This document shows, piece by piece, positions 48,504 through 60,042 of a stretch of 64,000 bases of DNA. Both the position numbers and the translations under genes were made by a program. Source of the DNA: Vibrio sp. HB236076 (GTDB taxonomy: Bacteria > Pseudomonadota > Gammaproteobacteria > Enterobacterales > Vibrionaceae); the NCBI RefSeq assembly GCF_040957575.1, contig NZ_CP162601.1, positions 62,001 through 126,000 of the forward strand. The letters are read 5' to 3'. Under the pieces are notes generated by a model. The model did no database searches. It was not told the DNA's origin and saw only the letters and a program-made list of their open reading frames with translations. Position 1 is the first letter of the stretch; each line of letters begins with the position of its first letter.

Positions 48504-50423
48504 TCAATTCTCGGATAAAGATCGCTGAGTCTCAGAATTGACCGGTTGCTCATCGTAGTTTGATTGTACTGGCTTGTTGACGTCATCAACCGATGGTGGC
48601 TGTGATAAACAATCAGCAGTGAGCTGGCATTGGAGCTGATAATCAAACCTTGGCCAAGAGACTTTGGTTAAGTCAGCACTTCCTTGCCAGTTCAATTGCC
48701 AGTTTGGCCCTTGCAATGTCACCGGGGCTAAAGTCACTCGGCCACGGTCCAGGGTTAACGATAGCTCGTCAGAGCGAAAAGGCGTTTTGGTGGTGTTCAT
48801 TTCTGCGTATTGATGATGCAGTTGAGCATGGATATGGCCACTGAGTGAATGGCTCAATATTGAAGTATCGCCTGCTAAGCCTGACAGTTGTAGGTCAAAA
48901 TCGGTCAGAGCGTGTAATGCACTGGGAAGGGGAGTGAGTGTACGCCACGCACTCAGTGGCAATCCCGCCCCCGATAGCGACAGTTGCCAAGGCTGACTCA
49001 GGGGAGCTAAATCCACTTGAGCTTGCCCTTCCAGATACCCTTGTTTGAGGGGGATCAGCAAGCGGTCGAGTTGCCAGTCGCCCTTGTCACTGTGCATACT
49101 GATGATCGGGCGTGAAGAATAATAGCGCTCGATACTGGCATTGTCAGCGCTCAGAGTTAACTTGCCCTGCCACAACCCCCATTGGCCTTGTTGCTTAAAA
49201 TCCAAGTGTTGGCCTTGTGCATCTAGCCCGGTGACTTGCCAAAAAGGCGTTTGGGCCAGTTGGATAATTTGGTTGTTTTTCAATTGTAAGCTGTCGACTT
49301 TTAGTCCATTAAGCCCTTGTAATTGCTTGGATAACTCCGTCAAAGTGCGTTGAGAGAGCGGGTCTTCAAGGCGATAACGCACACCGAGGATCTGTAAATT
49401 AGACAACATGAGTTGTTGCTGGCTCCAGTGACCTTTGAGACTGACTTTACCCTCTCGCCAATCCGCCTGCATGCGTTTTATGGTTATTTGTTCGGGTTGT
49501 AAGGTCATTTGCACGACCGGGTTGAGGAGCGTTTCCCCCGCCGTTTGTAAACTGTCTGCCTGTAAGTGGATGTTCGCGGTTTGACGGGCTAAAGGCAGCT
49601 TAGGGCGCCAGTGTTCAATGGCGAAATTTAATCCAGAGGTCTGCCATTGGTCACTGCTGATGTTGCCGTTGACGATATTGAGACTTTTAATTTCTGCAAT
49701 CGGTGCGAAGGAGAGCAAGTGTTTGGAGAGGGACTCACTTTGCTTTTGGTTTAGCTTGAGTGAGTCGACCGTGGTGTTGTCGACCACCCACTGCTGCTGA
49801 GCGTTTTGCCAAGCTTGGCCTGTAATTTTTGCCTGATTCCAAAGGAAAGAAAACCCGTTAATATGGCTTTGTTCTGGCTGCCATTGACCGCTAACCAATA
49901 AGTGATTAAGTGCTTGGCCATGCCAGTAGAATTGGTCGGCGTAAAGTTGGATTTCTCCATAAGGCAACCATTGTCCCTGTTGCCAAATGGGATTGTCGAT
50001 TTGTAGCTGCAGATCGCGAACACTCCATGGGCCGTGTGCAATGTCTAAATGTGCAATGGCCAGGCGTCGCAGTGGGATGGCATCGGGCCACGAAATGGAC
50101 GCTTGTGCTTGTTGCCACGAGGCGCCATCAATCAAAAGAGAGTCGACCGCGAGTTTCCCTTGCCACAATTGATCTCGGTCGATCCATAACTCGACCGCGT
50201 CGATGTCGGAGACTTCACTCTGTGAAAAATACAATCCCTTAATTTTTAAGTGGTTGGGGAATTGGTAATGGAGCTTTTCAACTTGAATGGGCCACTCGAA
50301 TTGCTTGGCAAGTGTATTGAAGACGGTGGCAGAAAACGGGCTGTACAGCAAAGCCACCAAGGTGAGTGGAGAAAGCAAAATAATGACGAGCACTAGCATG
50401 CCCAACGTGCGTAGTAGTTTCAT
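48504..50423 (-). CDS. AsmA-family inner-membrane-anchored periplasmic protein
   Basis: Protein of 639 residues with one N-terminal membrane helix (about 4-27) and a long beta-rich periplasmic part. LLYSPFSATVFNTLAKQFEW and the repeated beta-strand pattern fit the AsmA/TamB-like lipid-transport group, which includes YhdP and TamB. The family role is movement of lipids between membranes; the specific function is unknown. The start is ATG at 50423, ten codons after an in-frame TTG. The C-terminal 40 residues are Gln- and Ser-rich. It is convergent with fabY, with a short gap. Confidence 0.8.
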   Translation of the reverse strand: MKLLRTLGMLVLVIILLSPLTLVALLYSPFSATVFNTLAKQFEWPIQVEKLHYQFPNHLKIKGLYFSQSEVSDIDAVELWIDRDQLWQGKLAVDSLLIDGASWQQAQASISWPDAIPLRRLAIAHLDIAHGPWSVRDLQLQIDNPIWQQGQWLPYGEIQLYADQFYWHGQALNHLLVSGQWQPEQSHINGFSFLWNQAKITGQAWQNAQQQWVVDNTTVDSLKLNQKQSESLSKHLLSFAPIAEIKSLNIVNGNISSDQWQTSGLNFAIEHWRPKLPLARQTANIHLQADSLQTAGETLLNPVVQMTLQPEQITIKRMQADWREGKVSLKGHWSQQQLMLSNLQILGVRYRLEDPLSQRTLTELSKQLQGLNGLKVDSLQLKNNQIIQLAQTPFWQVTGLDAQGQHLDFKQQGQWGLWQGKLTLSADNASIERYYSSRPIISMHSDKGDWQLDRLLIPLKQGYLEGQAQVDLAPLSQPWQLSLSGAGLPLSAWRTLTPLPSALHALTDFDLQLSGLAGDTSILSHSLSGHIHAQLHHQYAEMNTTKTPFRSDELSLTLDRGRVTLAPVTLQGPNWQLNWQGSADLTKVSWPRFDYQLQCQLTADCLSQPPSVDDVNKPVQSNYDEQPVNSETQRSLSEN

Positions 50424-50558
50424 TCTCGATCGCGTCTCCTTGCTGATACCCAAAGGTCAGTGTATCGCCAGTTAGGACAAAATTCGAGTAAAATCAGAGC
50501 TCAACGCGAAAAGAACAATCAGAGCATACCGCTATTGTCAAAGGAAAGTGGGCACGGA

Positions 50559-50586
50559 TAAAAAAAGCCCATGATGGGCTTTTTTA
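50559..50586. terminator. Bidirectional terminator of pckA
   Basis: AAAAAAAGCCCATGATGGGCTTTTTT is a near-palindrome with A and T runs. On the minus strand it lies 76 bases past the pckA stop codon; on the plus strand no gene ends there. Confidence 0.85.
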
Positions 50587-50661
50587 CTGGCTAGGGTTGC
50601 CCCGCGATTGAGTTAGATGGCTATTTTCTCAGCGGTTTAACCATGGAGAACTGCGGCGTTT

Positions 50662-52293
50662 TTAATCGGGAAGCTGTGGGCCGCTAGCCACCAAAGATTG
50701 GCCATGCGCCGTATCCGTGTATTGAGCAAAATTATCGATAAAGCGCTGGGCAAGATCGCAAGCTTTTTGTTGCCATTGGCCAGCATCGCGGTAACTATTG
50801 CGAGGGTCTAATAATTCAGTACTGACTCCGGGTAGCGCTTGTGGGACCGCCAATTGGAAAATGGGTACTGTCGTGGTGGGCGCGCGATCGATATCGCCAT
50901 TGAGAATCGCATCGATAATAGCGCGTGTTTCTTTCAGTGAAATGCGTTTTCCCGTGCCATTCCAGCCTGTGTTGACCAAGTAAGCTTGAGCGCCAGCAGC
51001 GCGCATGCGCTTGACCAACACTTGGGCGTACTGAGTGGGGTGTAAGCTTAAAAATGCCGCGCCAAACGCCGCTGAAAACGTCGGGGTTGGCTCGGTGATG
51101 CCGCGCTCGGTACCCGCAAGTTTGGCGGTAAAGCCCGATAAAAAGTGGTATTGAGCTTGTTCATCGGTAAGGCGTGAAACCGGAGGTAAGACCCCAAAGG
51201 CATCGGCGGTTAAAAAGATCACTTTTTGCGCATGGCCGGCTTTAGAGACGGGTGTCACTATATTATCGATGTGCTCAATGGGGTAAGAGACACGAGTATT
51301 TTCAGTGCGTGAACCATCGTCAAAGTCAATGTGTCCCTCGTCATCGACCGTGACGTTTTCGAGCAAGGCGTTGCGGCGGATGGCGTGATAAATTTCCGGT
51401 TCTGCGGCTTCAGAAAGGCGGATGGTTTTCGCGTAACACCCTCCTTCAAAATTGAAAACGCCATCGTCGTCCCAGCCGTGTTCATCATCACCGATCAATT
51501 GGCGGTGAGGGTCGGTAGACAGTGTGGTTTTTCCTGTGCCAGACAGACCAAAAAAGACCGCGACATCCCCTTGTTGACCAACGTTTGCCGAACAGTGCAT
51601 CGAAGCGATTCCCTTTAATGGCAACAAGTAATTCATCACCGAAAAAAGTCCTTTTTTCATTTCGCCACCATACCAAGTCCCGCCGATGATTTGCATGCGC
51701 TCGGTCAGGTTAAAGGCGATGAAGTTCTCGGAGTTAAGCCCTTGTTGTTGCCAATTGGGGTTGTGGGTTTTGGAACCATTAAGAACGACAAAGTCAGGCT
51801 CAAAATCCACTAACTCTTCTGGACTGGGACGAATGAACATATTTTTGACGAAGTGAGCTTGCCAGGCCACTTCGGTAATAATCCGCACGCTCAAACGCGA
51901 ATTGGGGTTGGCGCCACAAAAACCGTCAATGACAAACAAGCGCTTTTTCGACAGCTGATCAGTCACGAGGGACTTGAGTTGCTGCCAGGTATCGGTCGAT
52001 AGAGGGTGATTGTCATTTTTGCCTTGATCTGACCACCAAAACGTCTCTGCTGTGGTGTCGTCTTTGACGATGTATTTGTCTTTCGGTGACCGGCCGGTAA
52101 AGACACCGGTGTCTACAGACACAGCGCCGAGCTCTGTGACCATGCCTTTTTCATAGCCGGTTAGGGTTGGGAGAGTTTCTTCGATAAACAACTGTTCGTA
52201 ACTCGGGTTGCGAACAATGTCGGTTGTGGATTGTATTCCGTATTGGGTCAGATCGATGTCCTGACACTGAGGTCGCGGATCTATCACGGTCAT
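50662..52293 (-). CDS. pckA: Phosphoenolpyruvate carboxykinase (ATP)
   Basis: First committed enzyme of gluconeogenesis, which converts oxaloacetate and ATP to phosphoenolpyruvate. It has 543 residues from the ATG at 52293 (AGGAG upstream). Motifs are [19 protein letters not shown], the P-loop [12 protein letters not shown] (about 246-257), the metal-site [16 protein letters not shown] and the [11 protein letters not shown] region. It is monocistronic. The 361-base gap upstream to hslO (52294-52654) holds only the hslO terminator hairpin and an AT-rich stretch. Confidence 0.97.
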   Translation of the reverse strand: MTVIDPRPQCQDIDLTQYGIQSTTDIVRNPSYEQLFIEETLPTLTGYEKGMVTELGAVSVDTGVFTGRSPKDKYIVKDDTTAETFWWSDQGKNDNHPLSTDTWQQLKSLVTDQLSKKRLFVIDGFCGANPNSRLSVRIITEVAWQAHFVKNMFIRPSPEELVDFEPDFVVLNGSKTHNPNWQQQGLNSENFIAFNLTERMQIIGGTWYGGEMKKGLFSVMNYLLPLKGIASMHCSANVGQQGDVAVFFGLSGTGKTTLSTDPHRQLIGDDEHGWDDDGVFNFEGGCYAKTIRLSEAAEPEIYHAIRRNALLENVTVDDEGHIDFDDGSRTENTRVSYPIEHIDNIVTPVSKAGHAQKVIFLTADAFGVLPPVSRLTDEQAQYHFLSGFTAKLAGTERGITEPTPTFSAAFGAAFLSLHPTQYAQVLVKRMRAAGAQAYLVNTGWNGTGKRISLKETRAIIDAILNGDIDRAPTTTVPIFQLAVPQALPGVSTELLDPRNSYRDAGQWQQKACDLAQRFIDNFAQYTDTAHGQSLVASGPQLPD

Positions 52294-52569
52294 AGCAGCT
52301 CCTGAGCCTTTCAATTTTCGTTATTGGTCATGTTGTTGTCACGGTGCTGGTTGTTATATCTCGAGCCTAATAAAGGTCGAATTTGTGTTGTCGTGATTTG
52401 ACTTATTTGGGGTAGCACCTAGGCGGGATAGTAACACTCGACTAAGTCGAAAAAGGGATAAGTATCAAAAAAATGGCTAATTTATCGCGGTGAAAAAAGG
52501 TATTGCTTAGAAACGTGAAGAGGATTGGAAAACGCGTGTAACAAAAGTAAAAATGGACCTCAAAAATGA

Positions 52570-52596
52570 CAAGCCGAGCAGGTTTTGCTCGGCTTG
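52570..52596 (-). terminator. Terminator hairpin after hslO
   Basis: CAAGCCGAGC / GCTCGGCTTG with a GGTTTT loop. Read on the minus strand it is followed by TCATTTTT, so it plausibly ends the hslR-hslO transcript. Confidence 0.7.
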
Positions 52597-52654
52597 AAAT
52601 GAGGCATTGTGCTTACGTCTTTTTCTTCGCCGTGCACAAGGCGTTTAAGGGCGC

Positions 52655-53533
52655 TTAATGTAAAGTGCTGTCCTTTGGTGCTTGCGCTTGTTGGTAGAGT
52701 TCTTCGATATCGTCGGCATCAAAGCGGTAATTGCTGCCACAGTAATCGCAATGCAGAGTAACCGCGCCTTCTTCTCGCACAATCTCGGCCACTTCAGCAG
52801 GGTCTAAAGTGATGATGGCAGCGCCGCTGCGCTCTCGAGAACAACCGCAATAAAAGCTGACTTCATGGGCTGGGAACAATTGTACCTTTTCTTGGTTATA
52901 CAAACGGTAAAGCAATTCTTGTGCTTCAAGGCCAAATAGTTCTTCGTTTTTAATGGTTGCGGTGAGCTGCTCTAAGTGCTCAAAGTCATCGGGACTGCCT
53001 TTGCCGTCGGGCATAACTTGTAGCAGCATACCTGCCGCGTGCGCTTTACCTTGGTAGTCACCTGTGCGGATCCAAAGGCGCGTTTTCAATTGCTCTGAAT
53101 TGGCAAAATAGCCTTCGAGGATCTCTGCCAGGCTGTCGCCTTCCAGTGCCACGATACCTTGGTAGCGCTCGCCTTGTTTCGGTTCAATGGTAATCACTAA
53201 GTAGCCCTTACCCATTAAATCGTGAATACTCGCTTGTTCAGACAGTTCGCCTTCCCAACGGGCAACCCCGCGCAGCTTTTGCTCGTGGTCACCGTTGATG
53301 ACCGCGAGTGAAACGGGACCATCGCCTTGTAATTGCATGGTAATCGAGCCCTCGAACTTAAGGGTTGCTGTCAACAAAGACGTCGCGACCATCAGCTCGC
53401 CCAGCAAGGTTTGCAACACAGCTGGGTAGTCCTTATTGGAAATGACCTGTTGGTAGGTATCGTCTAATTGTACTAGCTCACCTCGTACCGAAAGGTCTTC
53501 AAAAAGGTAGCGGTTCAACACATTGTTCGCCAT
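52655..53533 (-). CDS. hslO: Redox-regulated chaperone Hsp33
   Basis: Chaperone activated by oxidation. It has 292 residues. The C-terminal zinc switch is present: [11 protein letters not shown] (CxC, about 232-234) and [12 protein letters not shown] (CxxC, about 265-268). The N-terminal substrate-binding domain has [19 protein letters not shown]. The start is ATG at 53533. It lies 17 bases after hslR in the same direction, the conserved hslR-hslO operon. Confidence 0.97.
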   Translation of the reverse strand: MANNVLNRYLFEDLSVRGELVQLDDTYQQVISNKDYPAVLQTLLGELMVATSLLTATLKFEGSITMQLQGDGPVSLAVINGDHEQKLRGVARWEGELSEQASIHDLMGKGYLVITIEPKQGERYQGIVALEGDSLAEILEGYFANSEQLKTRLWIRTGDYQGKAHAAGMLLQVMPDGKGSPDDFEHLEQLTATIKNEELFGLEAQELLYRLYNQEKVQLFPAHEVSFYCGCSRERSGAAIITLDPAEVAEIVREEGAVTLHCDYCGSNYRFDADDIEELYQQAQAPKDSTLH

Positions 53534-53550
53534 TGCGGAAACTCCAGCTG

Positions 53551-53937
53551 TTATTGATGTTTGAATTTAATAATGTCACGACGTTGTTTTTTGTCCGGCC
53601 GTCGTTCGGGACTGGGATTATGAGCCATCATCTTGCGCTGTAAAGCTTGCTCTTCTCGCAATTCGATACTGGCTTGTGTTTCTTGATACAGCGTTTGTGC
53701 CTCAGGCGCACCACGCCGTTGGTCGGAAATCTTTTCAACCACGATTTGTTTCTGTTGATTGCCTTGGCGTAGGGTAATCAAGGCACCGATTTCGACAATT
53801 TTACTCGGTTTGCTGCGCTGGCCATTGTAATGCACTTTGCCGCCGTCGATCATGGTTCTGGCAATGGAGCGCGTTTTGTAAAATCGCGCTGCCCACAACC
53901 ATTTGTCTAATCTTACATTGTCTTGTGGGGAACTCAT
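53551..53937 (-). CDS. hslR: Heat-shock protein 15, ribosome-associated
   Basis: RNA-binding protein that recovers stalled 50S-peptidyl-tRNA complexes. It has 128 residues with an S4 domain at the N-terminus ([20 protein letters not shown], about 8-27) and a basic C-terminal tail. The ATG at 53937 is the start. It forms an operon with hslO. The divergent gap of 336 bases to gspC (53938-54273) contains no gene; a CRP-like GGTGA-N6-TCATA sits at 54124-54139 but is not strong. Confidence 0.95.
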   Translation of the reverse strand: MSSPQDNVRLDKWLWAARFYKTRSIARTMIDGGKVHYNGQRSKPSKIVEIGALITLRQGNQQKQIVVEKISDQRRGAPEAQTLYQETQASIELREEQALQRKMMAHNPSPERRPDKKQRRDIIKFKHQ

Positions 53938-54273
53938 GTCAAATTTGGTTCTCTAATGATTGCGATTGAATGAAGTATTCACTCTATTTTAGCGGTTTTT
54001 GTCGCAAAGATGACAAAAAAACGTCAAACAGCAAAATGACATTGTTTTCTTAGTGTGTCATAGCATGAGCCGCGACATTTTCATGATATCTTAATAAAGA
54101 TGAACATCGAGTTAGCTTTAAATGGTGACGTAGATCATATTTTTCAAGCTAAATTTGTCGTTTATCACCAAGACGTCATCATCGTGGTGTCTTATGATAG
54201 AATTTTGTCATGTTTTTCGCGTGCATACCCGCGTTGCGCCGAGAGTTAAGTTCAGTGAAGGAAACAACAAGAA

Positions 54274-55197
54274 GTGAAGCAAATGGAGCTGAGTGCAATT
54301 TCTAAAAGCCTACCTTGGTTGACCGCATTGCTACAACATCACCTGATGATTCAATCTAAGACTAGCGTACTTGCCACTTTGGGCTGTCTTGCTGTATCGG
54401 GCTGGATTGTGGGGCAATCGGTATGGCTTGTCGTGCCAGACTCGCAAGCACTGAAACCGTGGCGGGCGAGTGCGGTAACCAAGAGTGCGACTGAGAAAGA
54501 CTCAACACCGCTCGATTTAGCTGAACTCAAAGCCGCTCATTTGTTTGGCGAATATCGCGCCCAAGCGGATGAGCCCAAAGCGCCGCCCCCGGTGGTGAAA
54601 GACGCCCCGAAAACGCGTTTAAATCTCACTTTGGTGGGCGCAGTGGCCAGCTCTGATCCCAAGCTCAGTTTAGCGGTGATCGCCAACCGGGGTGATCAAG
54701 CCACTTATGGCGTTGGTGAGAGTATCGAAGGCACGAAAGCGAGTTTAAAAGCCGTTTATTCCGATCGCGTCATCATTGAAAACGTTGGGCGAGATGAAAC
54801 CTTGATGCTGCAAGGCATTGATTACGATGAACGCGACTTAGCCAGCGGCTCCAGCGAACGCTCGGCGCGGGAAGAGGACGAAGCGGCCGCCGATGAGCTA
54901 GCGTCGATCAAACAACAAGTGCGAGAAAACCCGCAGTCTTTACTCAAGTACGTCAAGTTGTCTCAAGTGACGCAAGACGGTGAAGTACAAGGTTTTCGTT
55001 TAAGCCCGGGCAGCAATGCAGAATTATTTACGTCATTGGGACTTGAAGAGGGTGACATCGCCATCGAGCTCAATGGGTTGGATCTCACTGACCAATCGGT
55101 GCTGCCCAGTTTAGCGCAATCGCTCAGTGATCCATCAGAACTTGATTTGACCGTACTGCGTGACGGTCAGCGCTACAATGTATTTATCCAATTTTAA
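54274..55197 (+). CDS. gspC: Type II secretion protein GspC
   Basis: Inner-membrane link between the secretion platform and the secretin. It has about 307 residues, with one membrane helix (TLGCLAVSGWIVGQSVWLVV, about 37-57), the homology region (TRLNLTLVGAVASSDPKLSLA, about 111-131), and a C-terminal PDZ domain (about 215-305). The start is GTG at 54274, though ATG at 54283 is an alternative. It is the first gene of the gsp operon, with gspD 43 bases after. Confidence 0.94.
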   Translation: MKQMELSAISKSLPWLTALLQHHLMIQSKTSVLATLGCLAVSGWIVGQSVWLVVPDSQALKPWRASAVTKSATEKDSTPLDLAELKAAHLFGEYRAQADEPKAPPPVVKDAPKTRLNLTLVGAVASSDPKLSLAVIANRGDQATYGVGESIEGTKASLKAVYSDRVIIENVGRDETLMLQGIDYDERDLASGSSERSAREEDEAAADELASIKQQVRENPQSLLKYVKLSQVTQDGEVQGFRLSPGSNAELFTSLGLEEGDIAIELNGLDLTDQSVLPSLAQSLSDPSELDLTVLRDGQRYNVFIQF

Positions 55198-55239
55198 ACC
55201 CTTAAGCCATAAGCGTTGGCTTAAGACAGGGAGAGAAAA

Positions 55240-57273
55240 GTGAAACACTGGTTACGCAAAAGCACTTGGTTGATGCTCGGCAGCTTACTCACTGCGCCAA
55301 GTTTGGTTTGGGCAGAAGAATTCAGTGCCAGCTTTAAAGGCACCGACATCAAAGAATTTATCAATGTCGTCGGACGCAACTTGGACAAAACCATCATCGT
55401 CGATCCCTCTGTGCGTGGAAAAATCGATGTGCGCAGTTATGATTTACTCACTGAAGAACAGTATTATAGCTTTTTCCTCAATGTGTTAGAGGTTTATGGT
55501 TACGCTGTGGTTGAATCAGACAACAATGTCTTAAAAGTGATCAAAGCGAAAGATTCTAAAACCGCCGCGATTCCGGTCGTCGGTGATGACTCTGCGCAAG
55601 GCGACAATGTCGTGACTCGTGTGGTGGCAGTAAAGAACGTGTCGGTCCGTGAGCTTTCCCCTTTGTTGCGTCAGTTGGTGAACAACGCTGGGGCAGGGAA
55701 CGTGGTGCATTACGATCCGGCCAATATCATTTTGCTGACTGGCCGTGCTGCGGTGGTCAATCGCTTGGCCAATATCATTAAACGGGTCGATCAAGCAGGC
55801 GACAAAAACGTGGAAGTGATCGAACTTCAAAATGCGTCTGCTTCAGAAATGGTGCGCATTGTGGAAGCCCTGAATAAAGAAGGGAAAAGCAGTAATACCC
55901 CAGAGTTGTTGATCCCGAAAATTGTCGCCGATGAGCGCACGAACTCGGTATTGATCTCCGGTGAACCGCAAGTTCGCGAGCGAATTACCAACTTAATCCG
56001 CAAGCTCGATATTGAAATGGCGACCAAAGACAACAACAACCGGGTTGTCTATCTCAAGTACGCCAAAGCGGAAGAATTGGTTAACGTGTTGCAAGGCGTG
56101 TCGGACAACTTACTGAAAAACAAATCCTCTGGCGATAAGAAGTCCTCTTCGTCGAGCAGTCAACGTGAAAATGTGGTGATTTCTGCTCATCCAGAAACCA
56201 ACTCATTGGTCTTGTCGGCGCCGCCGGATGTGATGGCGGCGATGCAGGGCATCATCGATCAATTGGATATTCGCCGTGCTCAAGTGTTAATTGAGGCTTT
56301 AATTGTCGATATGTCGGAAAACAATGGTGTCAACCTCGGTGTGCAATGGGGTTCACTGTCGAGTGGTAGCGTGATTCAGTACGGCAACGCCAGTACGCAA
56401 ATTGGCAGTGTGATGGTCGGTATCGAAGAGGCCAAAGACTCAACGGAAACCATTAGCGGTGTGTCAGATGGTGAAGTGTACTCTTATGAGTCTACCGACG
56501 ACGGTGATTACACCACCTTGGCGTCCTCGTTGTCGAGTGTCGAAGGAGCCGCCGTGGCGATTACCTTTGGTGACTGGACGGCATTGTTGACCGCGGTCGA
56601 AAGCGATTCAAACACCAATATTTTATCGTCGCCGAGTATTACGGTGATGGACAATGGTGAGGCGTCGTTCATCGCTGGTGAAGAAGTGCCGGTGATCACG
56701 GGGTCAACGACGGGGAGTGGCGGTGACAGCAGCCCGTTCCAAACCGTTGAACGAAAAGAAGTGGGCATTAAAATGACCGTCGTGCCGCAAATTAACGAAG
56801 GCGATGCGGTGCAATTGACGATTGAGCAAGAAGTGTCGAACGTACTTGGCGCCAGTGGCGCTGTGGATATTCGCTTTGGCAAACGTCAGTTAAAAACCTC
56901 GGTGATGGTCAATGATGGTCAGATGATCGTCTTAGGTGGCTTGATTGATGAGCGCACCGCAGAAAGTGAGTCAAAAGTGCCTTTGCTTGGCGATTTGCCT
57001 TACATCGGTTGGATGTTCCGCTCGACCAGCAGTGCGGTTGAAAAGCGCAATCTGATGGTGTTCTTAAAGCCCACCATTATTCGCGATGGGATGACGGCCG
57101 ACGGTTTAACCCAGCGCAAATACAATTACATCCGCGCCGAACAGCTTTATCAGGCGGAAAAAGATCTGCGCTTGATGGATGGGGTACACACCCCCGTGAT
57201 GCCTAAATACGGTCTTGATCAATATCACGCCCCCGAAATTCAAGCTTTTATTGGTCAGGTTAGGGAGCAGTAA
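55240..57273 (+). CDS. gspD: Type II secretion secretin GspD
   Basis: Outer-membrane secretin, the multimeric exit channel. It has 677 residues: a signal peptide (cleaved after VWA, about residue 25), N0-N3 domains (about 30-325), and the secretin core with [18 protein letters not shown] and [18 protein letters not shown] (about 570-590). A poor-complexity Ser-rich stretch ([14 protein letters not shown]) lies between N2 and N3. The start is GTG at 55240 with GGGAG upstream. Its stop overlaps the gspE start by one base. Confidence 0.97.
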   Translation: MKHWLRKSTWLMLGSLLTAPSLVWAEEFSASFKGTDIKEFINVVGRNLDKTIIVDPSVRGKIDVRSYDLLTEEQYYSFFLNVLEVYGYAVVESDNNVLKVIKAKDSKTAAIPVVGDDSAQGDNVVTRVVAVKNVSVRELSPLLRQLVNNAGAGNVVHYDPANIILLTGRAAVVNRLANIIKRVDQAGDKNVEVIELQNASASEMVRIVEALNKEGKSSNTPELLIPKIVADERTNSVLISGEPQVRERITNLIRKLDIEMATKDNNNRVVYLKYAKAEELVNVLQGVSDNLLKNKSSGDKKSSSSSSQRENVVISAHPETNSLVLSAPPDVMAAMQGIIDQLDIRRAQVLIEALIVDMSENNGVNLGVQWGSLSSGSVIQYGNASTQIGSVMVGIEEAKDSTETISGVSDGEVYSYESTDDGDYTTLASSLSSVEGAAVAITFGDWTALLTAVESDSNTNILSSPSITVMDNGEASFIAGEEVPVITGSTTGSGGDSSPFQTVERKEVGIKMTVVPQINEGDAVQLTIEQEVSNVLGASGAVDIRFGKRQLKTSVMVNDGQMIVLGGLIDERTAESESKVPLLGDLPYIGWMFRSTSSAVEKRNLMVFLKPTIIRDGMTADGLTQRKYNYIRAEQLYQAEKDLRLMDGVHTPVMPKYGLDQYHAPEIQAFIGQVREQ

Positions 57274-58775
57274 TGACAGAGAGTCGCTCAGGCGCCCCCG
57301 CCCAACGCCGTTTGCCTTTTAGTTTTGCCAATCGTTTTAAAGTCGCGATTGAGCCTGGCTCTGAGCAGCAAAAGCCGGTGTTGTACTACAAAGCGCCGCT
57401 TAATCCCGCGGCCTTAATTGAAGTGCGCCGCGTGTTGCACACGAGTGTCGAGCCGCGATTACTCAGCGACAGTGAGTTTGAACAAAAGCTCACCGAGCTC
57501 TACCAACGGGATTCTTCGGAAGCGCGCCAATTAATGGAAGATATCGGTGCCGATAGCGAGGACTTTTTCTCATTGGCGGAAGAACTGCCTCAAAATGAAG
57601 ACTTACTTGAATCGGAAGACGATGCACCGATCATTAAGCTTATCAATGCGATGTTGAGTGAGGCGATTAAAGAAGGTGCTTCGGATATTCACATTGAAAC
57701 CTTTGAGGTGAGCTTGTCGATCCGCTTTCGCGTGGATGGGGTTCTGCGTGAGGTGTTATCGCCGAGTCGCAAGCTTGCGCCTTTGTTGGTCTCTCGGGTC
57801 AAGGTTATGGCCAAGCTTGATATCGCAGAGAAACGCGTACCTCAAGACGGTCGTATTTCGTTGCGCATCGGTGGTCGAGCCGTCGATGTGCGCGTGTCGA
57901 CCATGCCGTCGTCTCACGGCGAGCGGGTGGTGATGCGCTTGTTGGACAAAAATGCGACCCGTTTGGACTTATTTAGCCTGGGCATGACAAAGGACATTCA
58001 TGAAAACTTTGCTCACTTAATCCAAAGGCCACATGGGATTTTGTTGGTCACTGGCCCAACCGGTTCGGGTAAATCAACCACATTGTATGCGGGGCTACAA
58101 GAGATCAATAGCAATGAACGCAACATTCTGACCGTCGAAGACCCGATTGAATTTGATATTGATGGCATCGGCCAAACGCAAGTTAATCCAAAAGTTGACA
58201 TGACATTTGCTCGCGGCCTCAGAGCCATTTTGCGTCAAGACCCCGATGTGGTGATGGTGGGAGAAATCCGAGACTTGGAAACGGCACAGATTGCGGTGCA
58301 AGCATCATTAACGGGTCACTTGGTAATGTCAACATTGCACACCAATACCGCGGTTGGCGCCATCACGCGTTTGCGAGATATGGGGGTGGAGCCTTTCTTG
58401 ATTTCCTCTTCCTTACTCGGAGTGTTAGCTCAGCGATTGGTACGCACCTTATGCCCACATTGTAAAGTGCCTTACCCAGCGGATAACGAGCAGCAAAAAT
58501 ACTTTAATCACAGTGATGATGAACCGCTCGTCTTGTATAAGCCCAGTGGGTGTGAACACTGTAACCACAAGGGCTATCGCGGTCGTACCGGGATCCACGA
58601 ATTGATCCTAGTCGACAGTCAGGTACAACGTTTAATTCACAGTGAGGCGGGTGAAAAAGAGATTGAGCACGCCGTTCGCCAGCATACGCCGAGTATCCAA
58701 AGTGATGGTCTAGCCAAAGTTCGCCAAGGGGTTACCTCTTTTGAAGAAGTCATGCGCGTGACTCGGGAGGAGTAA
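57273..58775 (+). CDS. gspE: Type II secretion ATPase GspE
   Basis: Cytoplasmic hexameric ATPase that drives pseudopilus assembly. It has 500 residues. It shows Walker [11 protein letters not shown] (about 261-270), the Asp box [16 protein letters not shown], Walker [16 protein letters not shown], the His box STLHTNTA and a tetracysteine zinc site (CPHCK ... CEHCNHKG). All are intact, so it should be active. It overlaps gspD by one base and gspF by one base. Confidence 0.98.
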   Translation: MTESRSGAPAQRRLPFSFANRFKVAIEPGSEQQKPVLYYKAPLNPAALIEVRRVLHTSVEPRLLSDSEFEQKLTELYQRDSSEARQLMEDIGADSEDFFSLAEELPQNEDLLESEDDAPIIKLINAMLSEAIKEGASDIHIETFEVSLSIRFRVDGVLREVLSPSRKLAPLLVSRVKVMAKLDIAEKRVPQDGRISLRIGGRAVDVRVSTMPSSHGERVVMRLLDKNATRLDLFSLGMTKDIHENFAHLIQRPHGILLVTGPTGSGKSTTLYAGLQEINSNERNILTVEDPIEFDIDGIGQTQVNPKVDMTFARGLRAILRQDPDVVMVGEIRDLETAQIAVQASLTGHLVMSTLHTNTAVGAITRLRDMGVEPFLISSSLLGVLAQRLVRTLCPHCKVPYPADNEQQKYFNHSDDEPLVLYKPSGCEHCNHKGYRGRTGIHELILVDSQVQRLIHSEAGEKEIEHAVRQHTPSIQSDGLAKVRQGVTSFEEVMRVTREE

Positions 58776-59992
58776 TGGCGGCATTTGAATACAAAGCACT
58801 CGATAAAAAGGGCAAATCAAAAAAAGGCACTCTAGAAGGAGATAACGCTCGTCAGGTTCGCCAACGCCTCAAAGAGCAGGGGCTGATTCCTGTTGAGGTG
58901 AGTGAAACGCGGCGTAAAAAAAGTTCACAAGGTAGCGCGGGGTGGCGGCGTGGCATCAGTACCGCCGATTTGTCGTTGATCACTCGTCAACTTGCGACCT
59001 TAGTCCAGTCGGGGATGCCATTAGAGGAGTGCTTGCGCGCGGTTGCCGATCAAGCTGAAAAACCACGAATTCGCACTATGATGGTGTCGGTACGCTCGAA
59101 AGTGACTGAAGGTTATACCTTGGCCGACAGCTTGGCGGATTACCCACATATTTTTGATCAGCTCTATCGAGCCATGGTGTCGGCGGGCGAAAAGTCCGGT
59201 CACTTAGACAGTGTCTTACAACGTTTGGCCGATTATGAAGAAAACCGTCAAAAGGTGCGTTCTAAACTCGCACAAGCGTTAGTCTATCCTGTTGTGCTGG
59301 TGGTGTTTGCTATTGGTATCGTCAGTTTTCTTCTCGCTGCCGTTGTTCCCAAAATTGTCGAACCCATCATTCAAATGGGACAAGCCTTACCCGCTTCGAC
59401 TCAATTTTTATTGGCGTCGAGCGAGTTCGTCCAACAATGGGGATTGATCCTATTGATGGCCTCCTTACTGGTATTGGTTACTGTGAAGCGGGCGCTCAAA
59501 AAACCGACCTTACGCTTGCGTTGGGACCGCAAACTTTTGTCGCTGCCTTTGATTGGAAAAATTGCTTCTGGGCTCAATACCGCTCGCTTTGCGCGCACTT
59601 TGGCTATTTGTACCTCGAGTGCGATTCCGATTTTAGAGGGCATGAAAGTGGCGGTTGAAGTCATGTCGAATCAATATGTAAGAAGGCAAGTGATCAGCGC
59701 GACAGACAATGTACGCGAAGGGACCAGTTTGCGCAAAGCCCTAGAACAAACGCGCTTATTTCCGCCCATGATGCTGCATATGATTGCCAGTGGTGAGCAA
59801 AGTGGCGAGTTAGAAAGTATGCTAACGCGCGCGGCAGATAATCAAGATCAAAGTTTTGAGTCAACGGTCAATATTGCTTTGGCCATTTTTACGCCCGCAT
59901 TGATTGCGTTGATGGCGGCCCTAGTCCTCTTTATCGTTATGGCGACACTGATGCCGATGTTGGAAATGAATAACCTCGTCAGCGGTGCGTAA
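58775..59992 (+). CDS. gspF: Type II secretion inner-membrane protein GspF
   Basis: Polytopic inner-membrane platform protein of 405 residues. It has two homologous cytoplasmic domains (about 60-170 and 265-370) and three membrane helices (about 168-190, 218-240, 372-395). LATLVQSGMPLEECLRAVAD and ARTLAICTSSAIPILEGMKV are the family repeats. It overlaps gspE by one base. gspG begins 50 bases after its stop. Confidence 0.97.
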   Translation: MAAFEYKALDKKGKSKKGTLEGDNARQVRQRLKEQGLIPVEVSETRRKKSSQGSAGWRRGISTADLSLITRQLATLVQSGMPLEECLRAVADQAEKPRIRTMMVSVRSKVTEGYTLADSLADYPHIFDQLYRAMVSAGEKSGHLDSVLQRLADYEENRQKVRSKLAQALVYPVVLVVFAIGIVSFLLAAVVPKIVEPIIQMGQALPASTQFLLASSEFVQQWGLILLMASLLVLVTVKRALKKPTLRLRWDRKLLSLPLIGKIASGLNTARFARTLAICTSSAIPILEGMKVAVEVMSNQYVRRQVISATDNVREGTSLRKALEQTRLFPPMMLHMIASGEQSGELESMLTRAADNQDQSFESTVNIALAIFTPALIALMAALVLFIVMATLMPMLEMNNLVSGA

Positions 59993-60042
59993 TATAAAAA
60001 ACAAGCTGATGAACTCAGCACAGACACACTTGGAGAAAATGA

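Noticed and set aside
54124..54139. CRP site upstream of gspC
   Set aside because: Eight of ten half-site bases match, but it is far from the start and no promoter could be placed with it.
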